Below, one piece after another: positions 8,755 to 16,256 of a stretch of DNA of 42,349 nucleotides; positions within the stretch are counted from its first letter, which is position 1, and every line of letters starts with the position of its first letter. The translations under genes and the position numbers were made by a program. Under the pieces are notes generated by a model. That model had not been told where the DNA came from. It did not search any database and worked only from the letters and a program-made list of their open reading frames with translations. Source of the stretch: Niabella sp. (GTDB lineage Bacteria > Bacteroidota > Bacteroidia > Chitinophagales > Chitinophagaceae); the NCBI GenBank assembly GCA_017744795.1, contig JAGIAQ010000024.1:1-42349 (forward strand). The letters run 5' to 3'.

Positions 8755-8781
8755 CAAGATTTGAAATCGAATATTTCTGTC

Positions 8782-9594
8782 TTAGCCCATTGATTCCAAC
8801 ACTTCGGGGGTAACGCCTGTAAAGCTAAAGCCGCCGTCGTGGAACAGGTTTTGCATGGTTACATAACGCGTCAGATCACTGAACATAACCGAAATATAAT
8901 TGGCACAGTCTTCGGCCGGGGCATTGCCCAGCGGGCTCATCTTTTCTGCATAAGTCATAAAATTCTCAAAACCCTTTACCCCACTGCCCGCGGTTGTTTT
9001 AGTGGGCGATTGGGAGATGGTATTAATACGTACTTTTCGCTTTACACCATAGTAATAACCAAACATACGCGAAATACTTTCCAGCAGTGATTTTGCATCC
9101 GCCATTTCACTGTAATCGGGAAACACGCGTTGTGCGGCGATATATGTAAGTGCAATAACGCTGGCGTGCTCATTGAGCGCATCCAGGTCCCACGCAGTTT
9201 TTAAAACACGGTGCAGGCTCATAGAGGAGATATCAAAGGTCTTGTGGTTCCAGTCATAATTAAGATCGGTGTACTCTTTTCCCTTACGCACGTTTAAACC
9301 CATGCCTACGGAATGCAATACAAAATCAATTTTACCACCAAAATGTTCTACTGATTTTTCAAACAATGCTTTCAGGTCATCCATGTTGGTTACATCGGCG
9401 CCAATAACCGGTGCATTGCCGCAGGCTTCTGCCAGTTTATTGATCTCGCCCATGCGCAGTGCTACAGGCGCGTTGGTCAGCACAATTTGGGCGCCCTCAT
9501 TGTAACATTGCTGCGCCGTTTTCCAGGCAATGGATTTTTCATCCAGTGCTCCGAAAATGATTCCTTTTTTTCCTTTTAAAAGATTATATGCCAT
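8782..9594 (-). CDS. fabI: Enoyl-[acyl-carrier-protein] reductase (NADH), FabI type
   Basis: 270 residues with the divergent FabI version of the SDR fold. The N-terminal nucleotide-binding segment is LLKGKKGIIFGALDEKSIAW rather than a classical TGxxxGxG, LHSVG follows at about 93-97, and the active site shows Y151 and the Y161-x6-K168 spacing (DYSEMADAK) that distinguishes FabI from ordinary SDRs. It reduces the trans-2-enoyl-ACP double bond in the last step of each fatty-acid elongation cycle. The gene is monocistronic here, facing rhaM through a shared terminator. It is an essential housekeeping function and the target of triclosan-type inhibitors. Confidence 0.95.
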   Translation of the reverse strand: MAYNLLKGKKGIIFGALDEKSIAWKTAQQCYNEGAQIVLTNAPVALRMGEINKLAEACGNAPVIGADVTNMDDLKALFEKSVEHFGGKIDFVLHSVGMGLNVRKGKEYTDLNYDWNHKTFDISSMSLHRVLKTAWDLDALNEHASVIALTYIAAQRVFPDYSEMADAKSLLESISRMFGYYYGVKRKVRINTISQSPTKTTAGSGVKGFENFMTYAEKMSPLGNAPAEDCANYISVMFSDLTRYVTMQNLFHDGGFSFTGVTPEVLESMG

Positions 9595-9663
9595 ACAGTT
9601 GAATTATATGCGGTAAAAATAAGATAATTTCTCATTTCGGGGAAAGCATAGCCTTTTTGTTTT

Positions 9664-9728
9664 CTCACAGATGCCGCAGATTTACACAGATTTTAGATCT
9701 TTCTGTGATAATCCGTGCAATCTGTGAG
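9664..9728. repeat. Imperfect palindromic intergenic repeat (CACAGATTT family)
   Basis: Arms CTCACAGAT (9664-9672) and ATCTGTGAG (9720-9728) bracket alternating GCAGATTTACACAGATTTT and CTGTGATAATCCGTGCAA sequence. Related blocks lie at about 9773-9802 and 9858-9872, and a CGCAGATTTT variant at 8035-8105. All are non-coding. This looks like a dispersed palindromic element of the genome; the copy number elsewhere is unknown. Confidence 0.6.
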
Positions 9729-9872
9729 CCATACAATAAATGCTGTTTTTAATACGTTTGCTCTTTTTCTCACAGATTCCCCCGGATTTGCACAGATTTT
9801 AAATGGCTTCATGCCAATCCCCGCGCCCTTGCCCCTTTGCGTCTTTGCGCGAAATTCTTCTGTGATAATCCG

Positions 9873-12062
9873 TTAAACTCCCGGTTTTTCATTTTTTGAC
9901 AGGTAATAACGAATGCCCTCCATCACCCCTGTTGCCTGCCGGCCCCTGGCAAAATAGACATAACGGCTTTTACGCAAAGATTCCAGTTCTGGGCTGTGGT
10001 TGGCTACCACGATGCCCCGGGTGCGGCCCCGGAGCATATCGATATCGTTGCCGCCGTTTCCGGAGGTGATAAAACGATCCAGGGGCAGCTGCCATTTGTA
10101 ACTCAGGTAGCGTACAGCATTCCCTTTCCCCGCCCGGACGGGGAGGATATCCAGGAATTTATTATCCGTAAGCAGGATGCGCGCCCGGAGCTTTCTGTCG
10201 TCCAGAAATTTGTACAGGTCGGCCAGCTGGTTCTCACTAAAGCGCTCGTCCACATAGTAGCTCAGTTTGTATTTCCACTGGGCATCGGCTTCCTGCATCA
10301 TCAACCCGGGGTAGCGCTCCAATGCCTTTACTAGTTCGTTGCGTTTCCATTGATGATTAATATGACTCTCCCAGCCGGGATCGGGGATGAAATTTTTTGT
10401 GTAATAGATCTCGGTTCCGGCGGAGCAGATCAATATATCAGGTGTTGCTATAGCAAATTTTTCAAGCGCTTCAGCGGTAAGCGCTTTATTCCGGCCGGAA
10501 GCAATGCCAAAGGCTACGGCATTTTTATTTTCGATGATCCATTGGTTAATGGCGTCCAAACCGGTAGCATCGGTTCCTTCAATCAACGTGCCATCCAGGT
10601 CGGAGATGAAAAAGAGATCGGCCTTTATTAATTTCTTCCCGTAGGGCAGGGCTGCGCCATCGGGAAGAACGGTATTATCCCGCTGCTCGTAAATTTCATT
10701 AATGCAATGAACATAAGTCTCTACATGCGCCTCCCACGAATAACTTTCCTGTCCGGCTTTTATGCCGTTGGCGGAAAATTGCTCCCATAAAGCGGTATCC
10801 GCAATTATTTTTTTCAACGCGGCGGCGATGGCGTTGGTGTCCTGTACATCCACCAGCAGGCCGTTGCGGGCCTTACCAATAATTTCTTTAGGGCCACCGG
10901 TAGGGGATGCAATTACCGGCAGGCCACAGGCAGCCGCCTCAACTATTGTTAATCCAAAATTCTCGCCAGGCGTTGCATTTACAAAAACACCTTTTTTTTG
11001 TGCCGCAATGCGATAGATTTCCGGTACTTCCAGCGCAGGATCGTTTTTTTTTGGTAAGGCCAGTTTGCCGTAAAGATCATATTTGTCCAGCAGCAATAAG
11101 AGACCGGTCAGAATTTCCTGTTCATCGTCCGGCATCTGCGTGATGTCTTTTCTTACACCCGCAAATATTGCAAGGTTAGCCATGCTTTGCAGTTCTTTAT
11201 CCTGACCATAACAATCGATGATCGTTTCAAAGTTTTTACGCTTGTCGGCACGGCCGATAGATAAGATCAGGGGTTTGGCCGGGGCAAAAAGAAAGCGCTC
11301 AATCTCAGAATTGACACGGTATTGCGCCTGTTCCTGCTCCAGCGGCATAGTAAAAGAAGGCATGCTCATCCGGTAGAAGGGATAAAAAACGGAAGTGTTG
11401 ATTCCCGGGGGAATCACCTTGAAACGGGCTTCGTCTTTGTTCTTATAAGCTTTGTATTGCGTGGCTATTTCATGGGCAGTACTTACAATAACAAGGCTGG
11501 CCAACCTCAATGTTTTTTCCTCTTCCGCAATGCGGCGCTCCATATTAAATTTTTGATTGATGGCAGCTTCCGGGAATCCTTCTTTTAACAGCAGTTCTTT
11601 TTTATTCCGGCCCAGGGAATGACTGGTGGCGATAAAAGGTGTTTCGAATATTTTGCTGATCTCGCCGGCGATATAATTCCCATCGGCATAATGACCGTGT
11701 ACAATTTCAGGATAATCATCCTGTTTTTCAATGAAACGGATCACCTTATCTACAAACTCATCCAGATTGTCCCACAGGCTTTCCTTGGGTCTATATAAAT
11801 TGCCGCCGCAGCTAATGCGCACAATACGGGCATTGGGGGCAACGGTCTCTGTTTCATAGCTATAGGTTTCAGAAACCCGTTTATCTGCAATGCGCCGGGT
11901 AAACAGATCTACCTTACGCACCTGCGGATGTTGCGCCAGTGCCTCCAATAATTCTAAGATATATTTAACTTGTCCTCCGGTATCTTTATCCCGCCCAATC
12001 TCCGGTTTATGATAACGGATTAAACCATGGGGGCTGAATAATTGTATATAGTATTGTTGCAT
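9873..12062 (-). CDS. Sucrose-phosphate-synthase-family glycosyltransferase fused to HAD (SPP-like) phosphatase domain
   Basis: I place the start at the ATG at 12062 (729 residues), because family members begin YIQLFSxHGLIR; the longer reading begins with TTG at 12098. In the longer numbering (12 more), residues 13-470 are a GT4/SPS domain with GRDKDTGGQ, HGHYADGNY (134-142), SHSLG, GRADKRKNF and the E379-x7-E387 donor motif in PGENFGLTIVEAAACG. Residues about 493-735 are an HAD-IIB SPP-like domain with DLDGT (D500, D502), IASGR, K658 and motif IV written GNGGND, where N681 replaces the usual Asp. The expected chemistry is NDP-hexose plus fructose-6-phosphate to a disaccharide phosphate, then dephosphorylation. 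Sucrose and mannosylfructose synthases share this family, so the donor is uncertain. It is divergent from a GH32-like gene. Confidence 0.88.
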   Translation of the reverse strand: MQQYYIQLFSPHGLIRYHKPEIGRDKDTGGQVKYILELLEALAQHPQVRKVDLFTRRIADKRVSETYSYETETVAPNARIVRISCGGNLYRPKESLWDNLDEFVDKVIRFIEKQDDYPEIVHGHYADGNYIAGEISKIFETPFIATSHSLGRNKKELLLKEGFPEAAINQKFNMERRIAEEEKTLRLASLVIVSTAHEIATQYKAYKNKDEARFKVIPPGINTSVFYPFYRMSMPSFTMPLEQEQAQYRVNSEIERFLFAPAKPLILSIGRADKRKNFETIIDCYGQDKELQSMANLAIFAGVRKDITQMPDDEQEILTGLLLLLDKYDLYGKLALPKKNDPALEVPEIYRIAAQKKGVFVNATPGENFGLTIVEAAACGLPVIASPTGGPKEIIGKARNGLLVDVQDTNAIAAALKKIIADTALWEQFSANGIKAGQESYSWEAHVETYVHCINEIYEQRDNTVLPDGAALPYGKKLIKADLFFISDLDGTLIEGTDATGLDAINQWIIENKNAVAFGIASGRNKALTAEALEKFAIATPDILICSAGTEIYYTKNFIPDPGWESHINHQWKRNELVKALERYPGLMMQEADAQWKYKLSYYVDERFSENQLADLYKFLDDRKLRARILLTDNKFLDILPVRAGKGNAVRYLSYKWQLPLDRFITSGNGGNDIDMLRGRTRGIVVANHSPELESLRKSRYVYFARGRQATGVMEGIRYYLSKNEKPGV

Positions 12063-12114
12063 GCTGAAGGGTTTATGAGCGAAATCGTGTATTGTCAACG
12101 GTTTCAGGGAATGA

Positions 12115-12132
12115 AGATGCGCACTTGCATCT
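12115..12132. promoter_or_regulatory. Inverted repeat in the SPS/GH32 divergent promoter region
   Basis: AGATGC (12115-12120) and GCATCT (12127-12132) are perfect inverted 6-bp arms with a 6-nt spacer, near the middle of the 123-bp divergent region between the synthase ATG (12062) and the GH32-like ATG (12186). One regulator could act on both genes. The sequence is short, so chance is possible. Confidence 0.3.
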
Positions 12133-12185
12133 GTTAGCGGAATGAGTAAAGAAGAATCTCGTTAAAAGTAAATAAAATTTTTGGA

Positions 12186-13667
12186 ATGGATCGACTGCCC
12201 GACAACCTGTATTCCGGCTCTGGTTTTAGCGAATGGGAGATAGGTGATGTTACGATGCTGCTGCATAGAGGCATCTATCATCTCTTTCACCTCATCATTC
12301 CCAATCATGATTACATTGCTCATGCAGTCTCAAAAGACGGACTGACCTGGCGCAGGGTAAAGAACGCACTGTTTGTTGGCGATCCGGGTGATTGGGATGA
12401 TGATATGTTGTGGACTATGCAGGTGTATGAAACGGATGGGCGTTTTCAGATGTATTATACCGGCCTGCAGCGAAAGGACAGAGGGTTGGTATCAAAGATT
12501 GGATTGGCGGTATCTGACGACCTGTTCAATTGGGAAAAAGTGATGGACGAGGTGTTTCCTTTTGGACCCCGGGCGCCGTTTTATGAGACGTATGAAAATA
12601 ATCCGCGCTTCTGGATCAGCTTCCGTGATCCCTTCCGGTATGATTACGAAGGGAAGATCTTTTTCCTCATCTGCACAAGAGCCGCCACAGGGCCCGTTTC
12701 CAGGAGGGGGTGCGTGGGACTGGTGGAGTTGTTGAATAAAGAACTGATCTTTCATCCCCCTATGCACTATCCAATGGTTTATGATGATGTGGAATGCCCT
12801 TGTGTATTTGAACTGGACGGACGACATTATCTTTTAGGTTCAATACGGGAGGATGTTACGGTGCGGTACTGGTTTGCACCGGACTTTTTGGGAGAATACC
12901 ATTGCTTTCATAACAATGTGCTGTTGCCGCGGGGCAATTATGCAGCACGGATTATACAAGATGGCGAACATTTGCTGGTGTATAACTTTTTTTATGCCAA
13001 TGGTAATGTGAATGCCCACCGGATCTTTCCGCCGCCGAAGCAATTGATAACGGACGACAAAGGACGGCTGGTTTTAAAAAGCTATTATCGATGGGATCAA
13101 ATGGTACTGAATACCGTGGAGCAATCGCAGATGGGAAAGATGATCCTATTGTTTAAAAACCCGACGGCAGCTACCCATGAAGAAATGGGCAGCTGGATTT
13201 GCTCGGCGCGGAGCGGCTACGAGGTTTTTGTGATCCAAAAAACGGCGCCTTGTTTTATATGGGAAGGCATATTAACCGTAGAAGGACTGGGGAAATTAGG
13301 GCTGGTGAGCGATATTGATGAGGAAGGATCAGGGTATTTTTATTCTTTTGATGTGATCAATAGCGTGGTTGCAGTAAAGGGCTGGGGTTATAATCCTTTG
13401 ACCCCCCGTTCCGATTTTGTTTTTGAAGTGCTGCAGGATAACGTTTTTCACTTGAAAGAGCAGAAAGAATTTCATTTTCGCCTGATCCGCTACGGTAATT
13501 ATATTGAGCTGGCTATTGATGGGGTGGTAAAGTTGTCGTTGATTGACTACAGGTATTTCGGTAATGGCATTGGTTTGTATTCTTCATCATCGTCTGTTTC
13601 GCTGCGTAGTTCAATAGTGAAAAACCTGCCGGTTCCGGAAAGTGAATACAGTCACGATTCGGTATAG
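12186..13667 (+). CDS. Cytoplasmic GH32-like (beta-fructosidase clan) protein
   Basis: 493 residues with no signal peptide. The five-bladed-propeller landmarks of GH32 are present: GIYHLFHLIIPNHDYIAHAVSKDGLTW in the first blade, FRDPF (R147-D148-P149, stabiliser motif) and ECPC (E203-C204, acid/base motif). The canonical WMNDPNG nucleophile segment is replaced by WEIGDVT, where D21 is the only candidate nucleophile. The C-terminal third (about 350-490) is a beta-sandwich with FHFRLIRYGNYIELAIDG. The family hydrolyses or transfers fructosyl groups from sucrose-type sugars. The divergent neighbour makes a sucrose-like disaccharide, so this enzyme may break it down inside the cell. The altered first motif means activity and substrate are uncertain; a GH43/GH68-like relative is the alternative. 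Confidence 0.75.
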   Translation: MDRLPDNLYSGSGFSEWEIGDVTMLLHRGIYHLFHLIIPNHDYIAHAVSKDGLTWRRVKNALFVGDPGDWDDDMLWTMQVYETDGRFQMYYTGLQRKDRGLVSKIGLAVSDDLFNWEKVMDEVFPFGPRAPFYETYENNPRFWISFRDPFRYDYEGKIFFLICTRAATGPVSRRGCVGLVELLNKELIFHPPMHYPMVYDDVECPCVFELDGRHYLLGSIREDVTVRYWFAPDFLGEYHCFHNNVLLPRGNYAARIIQDGEHLLVYNFFYANGNVNAHRIFPPPKQLITDDKGRLVLKSYYRWDQMVLNTVEQSQMGKMILLFKNPTAATHEEMGSWICSARSGYEVFVIQKTAPCFIWEGILTVEGLGKLGLVSDIDEEGSGYFYSFDVINSVVAVKGWGYNPLTPRSDFVFEVLQDNVFHLKEQKEFHFRLIRYGNYIELAIDGVVKLSLIDYRYFGNGIGLYSSSSSVSLRSSIVKNLPVPESEYSHDSV

Positions 13668-13906
13668 ATGTGAGTGTAGAATAAAAAATATAAAATAAGG
13701 GATGTAGAATTTTGAAGTGTTATAAAATGATAATGCAGTTCCTTATTGTTTGTTCCCTTTTTATAATCCTCGGTAGGGAGCATCTGGTTGGTAGAAAAAT
13801 TGTCAGGCACGATTGTTACGCCCCGGCCGGGACGTTTGGTGATTAGCTTGACGCATATGTATTACGTTCGGGAATGTTAGGATATGGCGTTGCCCAATGA
13901 AAATGA

Positions 13907-13953
13907 AAAGTAAGAGAAGAAATAAAACAGATTGAATCTGCCAATAGAAATTA
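13907..13953 (+). repeat. Dispersed intergenic repeat copy (pair with 8234-8280)
   Basis: The segment beginning AAAAGTAAGAGAAGAAATAA matches 8234-8280 over about 47 bp with only a few differences, although the flanking genes are unrelated. Upstream, 13672-13790 contains AATAAGGGATGTAGAA-type sequence resembling 7868-7970. These are non-coding gap repeats, not part of either neighbouring gene apart from the last three bases, which overlap the stop codon of the next gene. Confidence 0.5.
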
Positions 13954-14613
13954 ACAGCTTCCGTTGTCTTTTTTAAAATGATTGATAATTTCTTCGTGGT
14001 TGGTCAGTACCTGGTCCAGCTTTTCATGAAGAATGCGCACTTCCAGTTCCGATTTCAGGTTGACCATATAATCCATTTTGGACCGGGCGCGGTCTTTTTC
14101 TTCCTGCCGGTTCTGGCTCATCATGATCACCGGCGCCTGCAACGCTGCGATACATGACAGCAGGAGGTTGAGTAAAATAAACGGATAGGGGTCAAACCCT
14201 TTATTACGCAGCCAATAGATGTTGACAACGATCCACAAGATCAGGAAAATAAGAAATATAATAATAAAGGTCCAGCTGCCACCAAAGCCGGAAACCTTGT
14301 CGGCCAATCTTTGCCCGAGCGTCAGTTTCTTATCACCGTCTTCATCGATCATATCCGATATGATCGTTTGGTTGGTCATGGAGGAAATGACGTTATTCTC
14401 CAGTTCAGATAACTGGTGAATATCCCGCAGCAGGTATTTGGAAATGTACTTGAGTTTGTATTCGTTTAATTCATTTGCCGAAATAGTGTCGGAACGCTTC
14501 AGCTCCGGGCGCTCCAGTTTTATATATTGAAATAAAGAATGGCGCAGCCGGTTGCAGGGGATGGCTTTATTGTCGTTCGTATTGCCGGTGTCGCTGAATA
14601 CGGAGTCGTTCAT
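13951..14613 (-). CDS. DUF1003 membrane protein
   Basis: 220 residues. The DUF1003 core spans about residues 95-190, with LADKVSGFGGSWTFII leading into two transmembrane helices (about 113-131 and 142-162) separated by a short loop with FDPYPFILLN, then the conserved QAPVIMMSQNRQEEKDR and a charged coiled-coil tail. The N-terminal 90 residues are cytoplasmic, and no signal peptide is seen. The biochemical role of the family is unknown. The gene ends 26 bp before the PAP2 gene region and is transcribed in the same direction, so co-transcription with the upstream PAP2 gene is not excluded (that gene starts at 15419 and its stop is at 14640). Confidence 0.85.
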   Translation of the reverse strand: MNDSVFSDTGNTNDNKAIPCNRLRHSLFQYIKLERPELKRSDTISANELNEYKLKYISKYLLRDIHQLSELENNVISSMTNQTIISDMIDEDGDKKLTLGQRLADKVSGFGGSWTFIIIFLIFLILWIVVNIYWLRNKGFDPYPFILLNLLLSCIAALQAPVIMMSQNRQEEKDRARSKMDYMVNLKSELEVRILHEKLDQVLTNHEEIINHFKKDNGSC

Positions 14614-14639
14614 AAATATCGTTTTTATAAAACTACGGA

Positions 14640-15419
14640 TTAAAGCCTCTTTGTTAAATAAAAACCGTAAAAATTATCGCCAATAGCCGGAAGAATAAAG
14701 GTAGATGCGGACTTTTTCCCCTTTGTATGTTTTTTTATTTTATCATAAAGCCAGTACGCGGTGGTAGTGGAAGCAATGCCAATGCCGGCACCAGTACAAA
14801 CATCGGCCTCCCAATGAGCATTCCGCGCCACCCGGATAATGGCCGTCGCCGTAGCGGCTGCATAGCCGCCAACAGTGTACCAGGCAGACTGATCGCCGTA
14901 TTCTCTTCTTAGGAATTCGGCAGCAACAAAGGCAATGGCCGCATGATTGGAAGGGAAGGATTGGAAATCGGTTTTGTCCGGGCGCAACACTTTTATGGTT
15001 GATTTTAAAGGGTACACGATTGCTGAGGAAATCCCGGCCGATACCGCATACAGCAATGCCTGTTCAGCAGGTTTATGTTTGCCTTTAACACCCAGGATAT
15101 CCAACGCGGCAACAGCAGCGGCAGGGGCAAAAGCTGTGTAGTTTTCCGGCTGCAGAAAAATGGAAGGCTCTTTTTGAGTGGTATTCAGGATAACATTGCT
15201 ATTGTCTTTCTTATGCTCCCGGATGATGGTGGCAATGGTGCCTGCGCCTATTAATGCCGCGGGAAGTATATAGGATCTATACGTGATGTTTTTGGGGCTG
15301 AAGACGGGTGGCTTGCTGGCGGCAGCGGCGCTATCTGTTTGAGTATAACCGGGGGTGCTTACTAATAAAAATGCGGGGCTCAGAACAAACAGGGCGGCGC
15401 GCTTTAGAAATTTTGTCAA
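14640..15419 (-). CDS. PAP2-superfamily phosphatase, exported/membrane-associated
   Basis: 259 residues starting at a TTG codon. No in-frame ATG lies before the signal-peptide-like segment (MTKFLKRAALFVLSPAFLLV), so TTG is the best start. The PAP2 acid phosphatase motifs are complete: K139-x6-R146-P147, PSNHA (156-160, with H159) and R196-x5-H202-x3-D206. Members dephosphorylate lipid phosphates such as undecaprenyl pyrophosphate or phosphatidylglycerophosphate, or act as acid phosphatases, on the outer face of the inner membrane; the substrate is not readable here. The central region has several hydrophobic helices. It is followed 26 bp later by the DUF1003 gene on the same strand, a likely two-gene unit. 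Confidence 0.85.
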   Translation of the reverse strand: MTKFLKRAALFVLSPAFLLVSTPGYTQTDSAAAASKPPVFSPKNITYRSYILPAALIGAGTIATIIREHKKDNSNVILNTTQKEPSIFLQPENYTAFAPAAAVAALDILGVKGKHKPAEQALLYAVSAGISSAIVYPLKSTIKVLRPDKTDFQSFPSNHAAIAFVAAEFLRREYGDQSAWYTVGGYAAATATAIIRVARNAHWEADVCTGAGIGIASTTTAYWLYDKIKKHTKGKKSASTFILPAIGDNFYGFYLTKRL

Positions 15420-15539
15420 AATGCGATTGTTTAATAGAACAGATTGTAATAGGGTACCGGTTGCGCAATTTACAGTAATATTTAATGAAATGGGTAGTGG
15501 TGCTTTTTTTAATTTGACGTTGCGCTCGCCGGAAATGGC

Positions 15540-16100
15540 TTAATGAGCACTATTGTAGGGAGCCGAAAAAGATCCTTCCGTTATGGTTAAGAAATTATCA
15601 CCATTTCGCAAAAGCCCGGAAAAGGTGCCTTTTACGCCCCAATCGGTCAGGCTGGTAATCGTAAGCGTGAAATTGGTGCCAGCTGTTCTGCCGCCACTGT
15701 ACGATGTAGTGCTTACTACCTGGCCGTTTTGAATATTCTGTATATAATATTGCCCGTCAAGTTCCAGATCAGTGGTGCCGGCAACTGCATAGGTTGCTTC
15801 TTTAACACCGGTTGTCCCGGGAATAGTAAGGGTGATACCAAAGCCGGGTGCCTTGCCGGTATCTTCGCCTTCCCATCCACCTACTACAACAGCATGAACC
15901 GTGGTTGTGACGGGCTTTTGGTTGGCGTTTACTTTGGAGTTGAACTGGTGCAGCTGACCATTGATTTTGCAGGTAAGAAAGGCTCCGCCGCTATTGCCGG
16001 AATTACTGCCACCACTTTTACTACAACCCTGAACAGATAAAATACAGCACAGTCCAAGCAATATGCGACCAACGTTGATTCCATAGATTAGTTTATTCAT
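15540..16100 (-). CDS. Small secreted lipoprotein of unknown function
   Basis: 186 residues from the ATG at 16100. An upstream extension to 16193 exists but would put 31 residues before a clear lipoprotein signal (MNKLIYGINVGRILLGLCCI, then SVQGC). After the lipid-bound cysteine comes a Gly/Ser/Asn spacer (SKSGGSNSGNSGG), then a beta-rich domain with FLTCKINGQLHQFNSK and repeated Thr/Gly strands to the end. Similar lipoproteins with a CxxNG-type first strand are common in Bacteroidota, but I do not recognise a named function. It lies between the GH31 terminator and the PAP2 gene. Surface or periplasmic location is inferred from the lipobox; the residues after Cys are S and K. Confidence 0.75.
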   Translation of the reverse strand: MNKLIYGINVGRILLGLCCILSVQGCSKSGGSNSGNSGGAFLTCKINGQLHQFNSKVNANQKPVTTTVHAVVVGGWEGEDTGKAPGFGITLTIPGTTGVKEATYAVAGTTDLELDGQYYIQNIQNGQVVSTTSYSGGRTAGTNFTLTITSLTDWGVKGTFSGLLRNGDNFLTITEGSFSAPYNSAH

Positions 16101-16190
16101 ATAGGTTTGTTTTACTGAAGGAGCAAATATATACAAAAGGAGCTGATCTGTTTCAGTCAATTGAATACGATGCCGTTCAATGCAAAAAAA

Positions 16191-16230
16191 CACAGCGGTA
16201 CAGGAGAATCGATGTTCCTGTACCGCTGTG
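16191..16230 (-). terminator. Rho-independent terminator of the GH31 gene
   Basis: A perfect 15-bp GC-containing stem (16191-16205 with 16216-16230) has a 10-nt loop. On the reverse strand it is followed directly by seven T residues, and it lies 26 bp after the GH31 stop codon. Confidence 0.9.
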
Positions 16231-16256
16231 GCAAAAGAAAGGTGTTGAAGCCCCGC

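Noticed and set aside
12063-12098. N-terminal extension of the SPS fusion protein to a TTG codon
   Set aside because: The family begins at the YIQLFSPHGLIR segment just after the ATG at 12062, so the extension is unlikely to be translated.
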